From Clostridium sp. OS1-26 (lineage in GTDB: Bacteria; Bacillota; Clostridia; Clostridiales; Clostridiaceae), in the NCBI RefSeq assembly GCF_030915445.1, contig NZ_CP133264.1, positions 4,125,208 to 4,189,207 on the forward strand: a stretch of 64,000 bases of DNA, in the 5' to 3' direction. A program made the position numbers and the translations under genes. Shown here in pieces: positions 18,491 through 27,068 of the stretch. Numbering within the stretch: position 1 is the stretch's first letter; each line of letters opens with the position of its first letter. The notes below the pieces were generated by a model. That model made no database searches. It saw only the letters and a list, made by a program, of their open reading frames with translations, and had not been told where the DNA came from.

Positions 18491-19277
18491 ATTTGATTTT
18501 AAAAGAGTTTTTTTTATTCTTATAATATTAGCAGTGATTATTGGTAAGGTATTTACTCCCTATGATGCTAATTTAGTAGATATTTCAATTAAATTGCAAC
18601 CGCCTAATGCTGAACATATACTGGGAACAGATAATTTAGGAAGGGATTTGTTTTCACGAGTACTTGCAGGAGCTTGGACGACAGTTGGTACAGGAACTAT
18701 AATATTGATGCTGTCAATATTAATAGGAGTTCCTATAGGCTTACTATCTGGATATATTGGTGGAAGAGTAGATTGGATAATTATGAGATTTGTAGATGCT
18801 TTTCTTGCATTTCCAGATTACATACTAGCGATAGTACTAAGTGGAATCTTAGGTTCAGGTACATTTAATCTAATTCTTGCTATAGTAATTGTAAAATGGG
18901 TTCGTTATGCAAGAATTGTAAGAAGTACTGTTCAGTCTGAAAAAATGAAAGATTATATTTTTATGGCCAAGCTTAACGGTATGAGTACAATATCAATACT
19001 GCGTAAGCACCTAATACCTCATGTTTTAGGAAATGTTATGGCAGTAGCTACTATAGATATGGGAAAGATAATACTTATGATTGCATCTCTTTCATATATT
19101 GGACTAGGAGTACAGCCTCCAAACCCAGAGTGGGGTTCTATGCTTAATGAAGGAAGAAATTTTTTTCAAATAGCTCCTCATTTAATGATTGTACCTGGTC
19201 TGGCTATAATGATTGTGGTACTTGCGTCAAACTTGTTTGGAGATTCAATAGCCAAACAATATAGTAATAAAAGTTAA
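18480..19277 (+). CDS. cntC: Opine/nickel ABC transporter permease (CntC/NikC-like)
   Basis: A second permease of the DppC type, 265 residues from the TTG at 18480. I chose that start because AAGGAGG (18464-18470) lies nine bases before it, although the frame is open to 18444. HILGTDNLGRDLFSRVLAG is the conserved DppC segment after the first span, and the EAA-like loop is FMAKLNGMSTISILRKHLI. It overlaps the cntB-like stop by 11 bases, which suggests translational coupling. Confidence 0.88.
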   Translation: MKFKFDFKRVFFILIILAVIIGKVFTPYDANLVDISIKLQPPNAEHILGTDNLGRDLFSRVLAGAWTTVGTGTIILMLSILIGVPIGLLSGYIGGRVDWIIMRFVDAFLAFPDYILAIVLSGILGSGTFNLILAIVIVKWVRYARIVRSTVQSEKMKDYIFMAKLNGMSTISILRKHLIPHVLGNVMAVATIDMGKIILMIASLSYIGLGVQPPNPEWGSMLNEGRNFFQIAPHLMIVPGLAIMIVVLASNLFGDSIAKQYSNKS

Positions 19278-19290
19278 AAGAGGTGACATT

Positions 19291-20105
19291 ATGTCTGTTG
19301 TTAATATAAGTAATTTAGTAATTCGTTCAAAGGGAAGATCAATAATAGATAATATAAATCTCTCAATAGAATCTGGAGAATGGTTTGCTTTAATTGGTGA
19401 AAGTGGAAGTGGTAAAAGCATAACTGCAACTTCTATAGGATTGTTATTACCTAAAGACTTAGAATTAGTTTCAGGCGAAATTAATATTGGTGGAATAAAC
19501 ATAAGAGATTTAGGTGATGAAGAGCTTAGAAAGATTAGAGGAAAAGAGATTGCGTATATATTTCAAGATTATCAAAATGCATTTACTCCTTTCATAAAGA
19601 TTGGGAAGCAGATTGATGAAATGATAAAATGCCATGTGGAAATGCAAAAGAAGAAAGAACAAGTATGATTATGGAAGCCTTAAATAATGTAGGTTTGAAT
19701 GAAAAAAGAGTGTATAACAGCTATCCCTTCCAATTAAGTGGAGGGCAGTTACAAAGAGCAGCTATTGCACAAGCAGTTATACTTAAGCCTAAAATTTTGA
19801 TAGCCGATGAACCTACTACTGCACTTGATGCAGTTACTGCGGTAAAAGTATTAAGGTTACTGATGGAGATAAAGAAAAAAACAAATTGTGCATTGCTATT
19901 TATAACCCACGATTTAAGATGTGTAAAGAACTATGCAACAAGAATAGCTATTATGCATAATGGTAAGATAATTGAAATAGGCAGTAAAGATACAATAATA
20001 GCTAACCCTAAACATAGTTATACTAAAAATCTGTTTGCTTCAATCCCTCCTATGAGACATGTACCAGAACGTCTAAAGGTAACAGATGAGTATAGTGTTG
20101 TATAG
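19291..20105 (+). CDS. cntD: Opine/nickel ABC transporter ATPase CntD/NikD-like (frameshifted)
   Basis: ATPase of the importer, broken in the given sequence. The first frame carries Walker [10 protein letters not shown] and the Q-loop FQDYQNAFTPF, and ends at 19668. The second frame, entered in the purine-rich tract 19646-19658, carries the signature LSGGQLQRAA, Walker B ILIADEPTTALD and the switch His in FITHDLR. One additional base would restore a 271-residue protein with every ABC motif. A single-base loss in a gene whose neighbour has the same lesion suggests sequencing error; otherwise uptake would be impaired. GAGGTGA precedes the ATG. Confidence 0.85.
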
Positions 20106-20129
20106 GTCTTAAAAAAGGAGAACAAGTAT

Positions 20130-20935
20130 ATGGAGAACATTGTGAATTTAAAAGATAAAGTAGAAGGAAATCTATTAGTAGTAAACGGAGTTGTAAAAAA
20201 ATATCTTAATGGTCATGTAGCTGTAAATGAAGTGTCCTTTACAATGAAAAAAGGTGAATGTCTCGGTTTGGTAGGTGAAAGCGGTAGTGGTAAAAGTACC
20301 CTTGGAAGATGTATTCTTATGCCCCAAAATATAGATAAAGGAGAAGTATGGTTAAATGGAGAATTACTTCATAATATGGAAAAAAATGATTTGAAAGAAA
20401 AACAAAAAGGATGCAAGCTGTATTTCAAAACCCAGCTTCTTCAATGAATTCTAAGTTAAAAATTTTAGATTCATTAATGGAACCATTGGATTGTCAAAAG
20501 GATATAAATCCTTCATTCCTAAAAGGTATAAGAAATAATAGAAGAAAGTCAGCAGAAGTACTTCTTGATATGGTACAAATACCTTCAAGATATTTAGATT
20601 GCTATCCTCATGAGCTTAGTGGAGGACAGAAACAAAGAATTACTATTGCTCGTGCTCTAAGTGTTGAACCATCACTTATTATATTAGATGAACCTACTGC
20701 TAGTCTTGATGTATCTATACAAGCAAGAATATTAAACTTATTAAAAGACCTTCAACAGGATTTGGGACTTTCTTATTTTTTCATTTCTCATGATTTGAGT
20801 GCAGTTAATTTTATGTGTCAAAAAATGATGGTAATGAAAAACGGTGTAATTGTTGATAGATGTAGTAGGAAGGATTTGTTTAGCAAAGACAGAGATGTCT
20901 ATACAAAACAACTCCTAGAGGTTTTTGGAGGATAA
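20130..20935 (+). CDS. cntF: Opine/nickel ABC transporter ATPase CntF/NikE-like (frameshifted)
   Basis: Second ATPase of the importer, also split. The first frame has Walker [10 protein letters not shown] and runs off into a wrong frame to stop at 20447. The second frame continues with the Q-loop [10 protein letters not shown], signature [10 protein letters not shown], Walker [13 protein letters not shown] and FISHDLS. The break is at the A5 tract 20404-20408, where one missing A accounts for it; the repaired protein would be 268 residues. It is the last gene of the operon, followed by a strong terminator. See the note on clustered homopolymer frameshifts. Confidence 0.85.
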
Positions 20936-20973
20936 AAATTAATATAGACATAGAGACTAAATACAAGCAAAAT

Positions 20974-21008
20974 AAAAAGGTTACTGTATGAACAGCAACC
21001 TTTTTGTT
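20974..21008. terminator. Bidirectional terminator after the opine operon
   Basis: AAAAAGGTT-CTGT pairs with ACAG-AACCTTTTT around a short loop, with one mismatch. It serves the operon on the plus strand and the LysM-SleB gene on the minus strand. Confidence 0.85.
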
Positions 21009-21036
21009 TTACAATATATACTAATTTGTATTATGC

Positions 21037-21822
21037 TTAATTATAGTAAGAGAATACCATATTATCTACTCTTAATGCTACAGTTTTTGACCAAAGCCAT
21101 GAGTTTGTTGTACTATCATCAAAATAGTATAAAGCACCATTAGTTGGGTCTGCACCATTTAGAGCCTCATAAGCTGCCTTTATTGAGTCTTGAGTAGCAG
21201 GTTTATTAATCCATCCGTTTAAAACAGGTGAGAACTGATAATAACCGCCATCTTTTTGGTATATTACATCGCTTATGCTCTTAGGGAAACGAGAATCTTG
21301 AACTCTGTTTATTACAACAGAACCAACAGCTACCTTGGCAGTATATGGTGCACCTTGAGCTTCGGCAGTAATTAATCTTGCCAAAAGATCAACGTCACTA
21401 GCAGTATATGAGATTACAGGTTTAGACACTGCAGGGCTTGATGGTTGAGTCACGGTACTTGATGCAGTTCCTGGTATATTTAATGATTGACCAGGGTAAA
21501 TTAGGTTGTCCCATTTATTGTTAGCCTGTCTTAAAGAGGACAATGAAACACCATATTTTTGTGCTATTAAGTAAAGGCTGTCATCAGCTTGTACAGTATA
21601 AGTTTTTGCAGAAACGTTTAATACCTGCCCTGGGTAAATAGCGTTGCTTGAAAGTCCATTATTTTGCATTATTATGTTAGAAGTTGTGTTAAATAGTTTA
21701 CCTATTTGATATAATGAATCACCATAGGTAACAGTATAACTAGCAGCATGTACAGATTTAGCAGATAAAAGTGATAATGATAAAGTTAGCAACAAAGCTT
21801 TTAAATTTTTTGATTTAAACAT
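21037..21822 (-). CDS. Secreted LysM-LysM-SleB/CwlJ-type cell wall hydrolase
   Basis: A 261-residue exported protein. It has a signal peptide (about 1-26, cleaved near VHA-A), LysM repeats at about 28-71 and 73-116, a short Ser/Pro linker, and a Hydrolase_2 (SleB/CwlJ) domain from about 138 to the end, with the catalytic Glu in LITAEAQG. The family consists of lytic enzymes acting on peptidoglycan, including spore cortex. Two LysM domains on a vegetative signal peptide suggest general wall turnover. A c-di-AMP riboswitch in its leader links it to wall and osmotic homeostasis, and GAGGAGG precedes the ATG. Confidence 0.9.
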   Translation of the reverse strand: MFKSKNLKALLLTLSLSLLSAKSVHAASYTVTYGDSLYQIGKLFNTTSNIIMQNNGLSSNAIYPGQVLNVSAKTYTVQADDSLYLIAQKYGVSLSSLRQANNKWDNLIYPGQSLNIPGTASSTVTQPSSPAVSKPVISYTASDVDLLARLITAEAQGAPYTAKVAVGSVVINRVQDSRFPKSISDVIYQKDGGYYQFSPVLNGWINKPATQDSIKAAYEALNGADPTNGALYYFDDSTTNSWLWSKTVALRVDNMVFSYYN

Positions 21823-21837
21823 ACTTTTCCTCCTCTT

Positions 21838-21955
21838 TTGCCTCCGAGGTTAGCTGACGGGTTCGGGTTGAGGCACCCTACTTTTAAATCTAAAAGATTC
21901 ACCCCTAAAATTAAATCCCCCGTACTCCAAATGGAGATTCGGCTTACTTGCAAGT
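21838..21955 (-). promoter_or_regulatory. Cyclic di-AMP riboswitch (ydaO/yuaA class)
   Basis: On the minus strand the leader reads GCCGAATCTCC, GGAGTACGGGGGA, AGGGGTGAATC, then CCCGAACCCGTCAGCTAACC and CTCGGAGGC: the conserved blocks of the ydaO motif in order. This class usually turns downstream wall-hydrolase or ion-transport genes off when c-di-AMP is high. It ends about 15 bases before the start codon. Confidence 0.9.
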
Positions 21956-22107
21956 GTTATTGTAACAGTATTCGAGGAGTAATTCCATATAGGATTAATG
22001 GGATTAAGGGATAAAAAATCCATTATGGGAATTTACCAAAGGTCTTAAATTTACATATTAGACATTAAAATGAAAAACAGGTGTTTAAGACAAACATTAA
22101 ATCTATT

Positions 22108-22484
22108 TATAGGTATAAAAGGTAGAAAATTGACTTACACAAAGGGCTATGTTTCCAAAGCTGAAGGTAGATTTAAAAACTTTGTGTCAGTCTTAGTGAA
22201 GTGTTTTAAGACAACCTTAGAATCTTAGATACTGGTGAAAAGCCTAAATGGCTTTTCACGAGCGACTTATCAATGCTAATTGATAAGTTGGTCCGACTGA
22301 GTGTAGCGAGTTTATCTAAGTTCTTAGGTCGTCTAAAACACGCACTCTGTGTAAGCGACTATCACCAAATCAAAGATTTGGGATATCTGCTTAAGCTTTA
22401 GACTGACTAAAAGTTTTTAACGGACTGAAGCTTGGAAACATAGCCCGGGGTGTAAGTCAATTCTCGGCCTTTGAGCCCTATAGA
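22108..22484. repeat. Long palindromic intergenic element with nested hairpins
   Basis: Ends AATTGACTTACAC ... GGGCTATGTTTCCAAAGCTG are mirrored by CTTGGAAACATAGCCC ... GTGTAAGTCAATT over roughly 70 bases. The interior has further hairpins such as GTGAAAAGCC/GGCTTTTCAC and CTTATCAAT/ATTGATAAG. It is the largest copy of the family and has no coding frame. It fills most of the 673-base gap together with the riboswitch. Confidence 0.75.
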
Positions 22485-22495
22485 AAAATTAAATG

Positions 22496-22945
22496 CTATT
22501 TAATTTTCGATATTACCCAATGTTTACCGGACTTTTCGATAGTTAATTCAGCACTTACATATCCAGCGTCAAGTTTAGCAGTCATTAGATGAAAATTTAT
22601 TACTGCTTTATATGTGATGTAGTTGATTTTTTTGTACTCGGTTACCTTATAACTTTCTATCCATGGACTAGAAGCACCAGTTATCCAGCTTGTATTATTA
22701 AGAGAATCCTCCATTTTAGCTTTTAGACTTTTACTAAGCACAGCATATTGTAAGGCGCCATTTCTTATTTTTACACCTTTAGCCCATATGTCTACAGCAT
22801 CTTCAGGGGAAGCAGCACCAAACTCATTGATGGATTCTTTGAATAAGGTAACAACACCTTGCAATGTATTTATAGCATTATTAGGTTGATCTTCTTTGCA
22901 ATTTAAATAAGTATTCACTGCTTTTAATGATTTTGAATTCAGCAT
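22496..22945 (-). CDS. Hypothetical protein, possibly NTF2-like
   Basis: A 149-residue protein without a recognisable signal or span. The pattern DIWAKGVKIRNGALQYAVLS followed by strand-rich sequence ending AELTIEKSGKHWVISKIK suggests a small alpha+beta NTF2-like domain of the kind found in extracytoplasmic or regulatory clostridial proteins. I cannot assign a function. AAGAGGT precedes the ATG. It is monocistronic and sits between a palindromic element and another small unknown gene. Confidence 0.65.
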   Translation of the reverse strand: MLNSKSLKAVNTYLNCKEDQPNNAINTLQGVVTLFKESINEFGAASPEDAVDIWAKGVKIRNGALQYAVLSKSLKAKMEDSLNNTSWITGASSPWIESYKVTEYKKINYITYKAVINFHLMTAKLDAGYVSAELTIEKSGKHWVISKIK

Positions 22946-23118
22946 TACAGTATTACCTCTTACAAAAATAGTTATTATTCATTATATTCATATAAATAAG
23001 CATAAGTGAAACTTTAAGCTTACACATATATGTAAGCCTAACTAATAGGTTGATTATTTGTATAGAGGGGTTCCGTTAAAGACAGAAAAGGAAAGTACAA
23101 ATATTTAAATAAGTAAAA

Positions 23119-23466
23119 CTATAAATCCGTTTTAAACTTTTGTATATCATCTAACCCTCGATAAATTTCTTTTCTTGGAAAATCGCCTTTATTTAATTCT
23201 TCATCACTCTTTTTGAGCAGTGAGTTATAAAACTCGATTGCGATTTCATATACTTCAGGGGAGTTATTCTTTTTTAATTCATCAAAAATTAAATCTTCTG
23301 CTTTATTATAATTTCCATCATGAAATAACTTGTTAAAGATTATTTTAAATATATCTACTGAACTCATTTGGTGAATATTAACCTTTTCACTACACTTTTC
23401 TCTTTTATTAAAAATAATTTTTCCAAAGGTTTTTCCAAGTTGTTCAATAAGCTTTTCAATATTCAT
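23119..23466 (-). CDS. Small helical protein (DUF6483-like)
   Basis: A 115-residue, mainly helical cytoplasmic protein. The N-terminus (IEKLIEQLGKTFGKIIFNK) and the tetratricopeptide-like second half (YNKAEDLIFDELKKN, YEIAIEFYNSLLKKS) resemble a clostridial domain of unknown function, which I believe to be DUF6483. No catalytic motif is visible. AAGGTGA precedes the ATG. Function unknown. Confidence 0.6.
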   Translation of the reverse strand: MNIEKLIEQLGKTFGKIIFNKREKCSEKVNIHQMSSVDIFKIIFNKLFHDGNYNKAEDLIFDELKKNNSPEVYEIAIEFYNSLLKKSDEELNKGDFPRKEIYRGLDDIQKFKTDL

Positions 23467-23630
23467 AATACTTCACCTTAATTCTTTTATTAATACCTGT
23501 GACAAGTGTGTATTTATTATAACATAATTTATACAACATCTCATATTTCTGGAATGCTAAGTTATGTGAATTAAAAAATCACTTTCCTAATATATATAGT
23601 TATAAAACTTATATTTAGGAGGGATTTATT

Positions 23631-24314
23631 ATGCAAAGATATTTCTATAATTATCCGTACTTGAGATATCCAAATACAAATGTTAAAAATAATCTTATGA
23701 CTGTATATGGAAGGGGTAATATAAAGGTTAAACCAGATATAGCAATAGCTAGCATAGGAGTTATAGTAGAAAATAAAGATTTAAAAGTAGCTCAAGCACA
23801 AAGCATCGAAAAAGCCAACAGAATATTAGATACACTTAGAAGAATGGGCATCCAAGAAAGGGATATAAAAACTGAAAATTATACCATAACTCCAGAATAT
23901 GATTACATTGAAGGAAAGCAGGTATTTAGAACATATAAAATTACGAATACATTTAGAGTTACACTAAGAGACTTAAGCAGAATTGGTGAAATCATTGATG
24001 TAGCCGTGGCTAGTGGAGCTAATGTTGTAAATAGCATTACTTTTACTATCGACAATCCAGAAAAATACTATACTCAAGCATTAAAAATTGCTGTAAGGAA
24101 TGCTTTAGAAAAAGCAAGAGAACTTGGAGAGACGTTAAATGTTATTGTTAACAATACTCCAATTAGAATAATAGAAGAAAAGCAGGAGAATAGACCTGTA
24201 TACCGCCAAGCAGTACTAGCAGCGTCGACTGAAGCCACACCTATAATGGAAGGGGTAATTGAAATTAGTGCAGATGTGAAGGCTATTTTTAATTATTTAG
24301 CTAAAACATTTTAA
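23631..24314 (+). CDS. SIMPL-domain (DUF541) protein
   Basis: A 227-residue protein whose residues about 22-225 match the SIMPL/DUF541 family: VYGRGNIKVKPDIAIASIGV at the start, and alternating helix/strand with the conserved TENYTITPEYDY block. Family members (BP26, YggE) are periplasmic or surface proteins that form large rings and are linked to oxidative-stress tolerance. No signal peptide is seen here, so location is uncertain. AGGAGGG precedes the ATG. The next gene, msrB, is 60 bases downstream on the same strand, so co-expression in stress defence is possible. Confidence 0.85.
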   Translation: MQRYFYNYPYLRYPNTNVKNNLMTVYGRGNIKVKPDIAIASIGVIVENKDLKVAQAQSIEKANRILDTLRRMGIQERDIKTENYTITPEYDYIEGKQVFRTYKITNTFRVTLRDLSRIGEIIDVAVASGANVVNSITFTIDNPEKYYTQALKIAVRNALEKARELGETLNVIVNNTPIRIIEEKQENRPVYRQAVLAASTEATPIMEGVIEISADVKAIFNYLAKTF

Positions 24315-24374
24315 AGTACAGCTTGAATTATATTATCAACTTTAGATAAGCTAATACTAAAGGAGTGATAATAG

Positions 24375-24833
24375 ATGAAGAAAGATGAATTTTCAAAACC
24401 TAACAAGGAAGAATTATTAAAAAAATTGAGCACTATTCAATATAAAGTAACTCAGGAAAATGCCACTGAAAGACCTTTTGAAAATGAATTCTGGAATCAC
24501 AAAGAAGCAGGACTATATATAGATGTAGTATCTGGTGAGCCTCTTTTTAGTTCACTAGATAAATTTGATTCAGGCTGTGGGTGGCCTAGTTTTGTCAAAC
24601 CACTAGAAAAACAAAATATAAAAGAAAAGGCGGATTTCAGCCATAATATGCACCGCATAGAGGTTAGGAGTAAAAATGCTGATTCTCATTTAGGTCATGT
24701 ATTTAATGACGGCCCACAGGATAAAGGTGGTCTTAGATATTGTATAAATAGCGCTGCATTAAGATTTATTCCTTTAAGTGAACTTGAAGAAAAGGGATAT
24801 GGAGAGTATTTAAAATTATTTAAAAGTAAATAA
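24375..24833 (+). CDS. msrB: Methionine-R-sulfoxide reductase MsrB
   Basis: A 152-residue cytosolic repair enzyme that reduces methionine-R-sulfoxide in proteins. The signature CGWPSF begins at C68, and the catalytic cysteine is C123 in RYCINS. The two CxxC zinc motifs of many MsrBs are absent, so this is the zinc-free type. The recycling cysteine would be C68. AAAGGAG precedes the ATG. Its stereochemical partner MsrA lies 10 kb away (35319-35963) and appears to use selenocysteine. Confidence 0.94.
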   Translation: MKKDEFSKPNKEELLKKLSTIQYKVTQENATERPFENEFWNHKEAGLYIDVVSGEPLFSSLDKFDSGCGWPSFVKPLEKQNIKEKADFSHNMHRIEVRSKNADSHLGHVFNDGPQDKGGLRYCINSAALRFIPLSELEEKGYGEYLKLFKSK

Positions 24834-24837
24834 CTTT

Positions 24838-24878
24838 TAAAAAAACAATTTGCAATTAAATATTGTAAATTGTTTTTT
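24838..24878 (+). terminator. Terminator after msrB
   Basis: AAAAACAATTT-CAAT pairs with ATTG-AAATTGTTTTTT, a long A/T stem ending in six T residues. Confidence 0.8.
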
Positions 24879-25003
24879 ATTATAGATAAACAATTCAAGA
24901 GATTGACCTATTAGCGGTATTTATAGTTGTACATCTTATGCACTGTTAATAATTTTAGAATAAATATTGATATTTTAAATATAAAATGATATTATAAAAT
25001 AAA

Positions 25004-25021
25004 AAACCGTCTAGTCGGTTT
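25004..25021 (+). promoter_or_regulatory. Candidate TetR operator
   Basis: AAACCG-TCTAGT-CGGTTT is a near-perfect inverted repeat placed just upstream of the ribosome site (GGAGG, 25023-25027) of the TetR gene and just downstream of a TATTAT-like -10. The position fits autorepression. Confidence 0.6.
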
Positions 25022-25033
25022 TGGAGGTTTGTT

Positions 25034-25658
25034 ATGTCTCCTAAAATAAGTGAAGAATCTAAAACACAGAAAAAAAGCTATATAATTGGTAATGCCATGA
25101 AATTGTTTTCGCAAAAAGGCTTTGTGGAAACCTCAATGGAGGATATCGTAAAAGCTACAGGAATGAGCAAAGGGGGAATATATAATTACTTTAAGAGTAA
25201 GGAAGAGATATTTTTAGCAATTGCTGAAGATAGGTTTAATAAAAGGCATAGATTGATAGAGAACTTCGAAAAATCTACTACAAGTACTGAGAAAGTGAAG
25301 AACTATATTCAGTGGATTTTAGGTGGACTATTTGACGAAGATACATTGTTGAATGCCAGGTTTACCTTTGAATTTTGGTCAGTAGTTTCAAGAAATCCAG
25401 AGACCTTAGTGGCAACAAAAAAGATATGTATTATTTCATAATGACTTAAAAAATATACTGAAACAGGGAGTTGACGACGGGGAATTTAATTCTAGATTGG
25501 ATATTGATTCAATGATCTACATTATACTGTCATCAACAGATGGAATTGGGTTTTTCAATAGTGTTATGGGAATTCCTCTTACAGAATCCATAATACAAAA
25601 CCATATTGATATGATATTAAAAAAACTTATTGGGGGAAATGAATATGATAATTTATAA
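25034..25658 (+). CDS. TetR/AcrR-family transcriptional repressor (frameshifted)
   Basis: The N-terminal HTH is clear (residues about 18-60: FSQKGFVETSMEDIVKATG then MSKGGIYNYFKSKEEIF). The frame stops at 25441 after the A6 tract 25417-25422. Reading one base differently continues the C-terminal ligand domain (HNDLKNILKQGVDDGEF) to 25658, giving about 207 residues. Unlike most other breaks in this window, a surplus base is needed to explain it. The end overlaps the start of the next gene by 14 bases. A palindrome just upstream suggests autoregulation. Confidence 0.8.
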
Positions 25659-26496
25659 AAAATGCTCAGAAGTAGATATTGATTTAGTTTTTAAGGCTTT
25701 TAACGATGGATTTGAAGATTATATAATTAAGATACAAATGCCACAGGAGTTTTTTGTAAAAAGGTTTTTCGGACCAGAGGGAAATAGCTTAGATCTATCC
25801 TTTATTGCATTAGATGATGATAAACCTGTTGGTGTAGTCCTTGGGGGAGTTAAAAATTATGAAGGTATAAAGACAATGAGATGTGGTGCATTAGCAATTC
25901 ATCAGGAGTATAGAGGATTAGGTATAAGTCAAAAATTAATGGAGCTTCATAAAGAAGAGGCAATTAAGCAAGGCTGCAAGCAGTTGTTTTTAGAGGTTAT
26001 TGTAGGAAATGATAGAGCTATAAACTTTTATAAAAGGTTAAATTATGAAAAAATATATGACCAAAGTTTTTACACATTAAACGATATAAATAAAATACAG
26101 AAGAGTAGTGAATTAAATTTAAGTATAAAACCTATGGATACTGCTGGATTAAAAATTATACGAGAAAAAATATTGGATGTGCATATTAACTGGCAAAATG
26201 ATGTAGACTATTTAGAGAAGTTAGAAGATCAATTGACTTTAGCTGCATGTGCTGAAAATAGATTAGTTGGAGTTATAAGTATGAATAAAAACAGCAGAAT
26301 AAATTTTCTGTGGGTGAATAATTCTTTTAGAAATAAGGGTATTGCAAAAGAGTTAATATTAGAAGGAACTAAAATTTTAAATTTATCTAAGGTTACATTA
26401 GGATTCCCAAATAATTCATCTATTCAAGGATTTGCAAATCATATTGGATTTACACAAGACAAAATAGCACAATATGAAATGTATTATACTTTATAA
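25645..26496 (+). CDS. Tandem GNAT-family N-acetyltransferase
   Basis: A 283-residue cytoplasmic protein with two GNAT folds. The first (about 1-135) holds the acetyl-CoA loop HQEYRGLGISQKLM; the second (about 145-283) holds NNSFRNKGIAKELI. Substrate unknown; double-GNAT proteins often acetylate small amines or antibiotics. The ATG at 25645 is preferred over upstream TTG/ATG codons because GGGGGA ends about seven bases before it. It overlaps the end of the TetR gene, so the repressor probably controls it. Confidence 0.85.
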   Translation: MIIYKKCSEVDIDLVFKAFNDGFEDYIIKIQMPQEFFVKRFFGPEGNSLDLSFIALDDDKPVGVVLGGVKNYEGIKTMRCGALAIHQEYRGLGISQKLMELHKEEAIKQGCKQLFLEVIVGNDRAINFYKRLNYEKIYDQSFYTLNDINKIQKSSELNLSIKPMDTAGLKIIREKILDVHINWQNDVDYLEKLEDQLTLAACAENRLVGVISMNKNSRINFLWVNNSFRNKGIAKELILEGTKILNLSKVTLGFPNNSSIQGFANHIGFTQDKIAQYEMYYTL

Positions 26497-26524
26497 GAAT
26501 AGTTTAAATAAAAAAATTAATATA

Positions 26525-26582
26525 AGTCACAAAAATTTAAAAAGATTTATGAAATTTTTAAATTTTTGTGACTATTTTTATA
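26525..26582 (+). terminator. Strong terminator after the GNAT gene
   Basis: AGTCACAAAAATTTAAA pairs with TTTAAATTTTTGTGACT; ATTTTTAT follows. Confidence 0.85.
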
Positions 26583-26789
26583 AAAAGAAGTATATAATAA
26601 TTCATTTTTCTTATAATATTGATAAAAATATGCAAAAACTCCATTGATTTATGAATGATTAAGTAATACAATAAAAATACATGGTATTGGTGACATATTT
26701 AGCGTTACTATTATATTGTTTTTTGTTTAATATCAATATGTATTATTGAATTGCTATTATCTTAATCAAATATTCTGTTTGATTTTATT

Positions 26790-26894
26790 GCTTCTATGTA
26801 ATCTAAAACCACATTGCTTAAAATTCACTCTCCCCCCTGTAGAAGTGGTTTCAAGTAGTGTTCCGACAGTCTGGTTTTAGAATTATATAGAAGC
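26790..26894. repeat. Inverted repeat with 60-base loop
   Basis: GCTTCTATGTAATCTAAAACCA (26790-26811, written as two overlapping blocks GCTTCTATGTAA and ATCTAAAACCA) is complementary to 26872-26894 with two differences. It lies in the 572-base gap before the ABC transporter gene. It does not match a riboswitch class I know and could be a remnant of a small mobile element. Confidence 0.45.
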
Positions 26895-26959
26895 AAAAAT
26901 TTTTGGAAAATTGTTTTGCTATTGAATATTATCATATATCGTGATAACTTTATTTTATT

Positions 26960-27005
26960 ACATAGAGGTAAAAAGCCGAAAGTTAACTTTCTGGTTAATT
27001 CCTTA
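26960..27005. repeat. Short palindromic element
   Basis: CATAGAGGT, then GCCGAAAGTTAACTTTCTGG and TTAATTCC: a short form of the dispersed family, with a 14-base perfect palindrome GAAAGTTAACTTTC at its centre. Confidence 0.55.
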
Positions 27006-27068
27006 TAAAAAACAGATATCAATATGGTCTTGTAAGAACCATATTGGTGAATTAAAGGAGGGACATAA

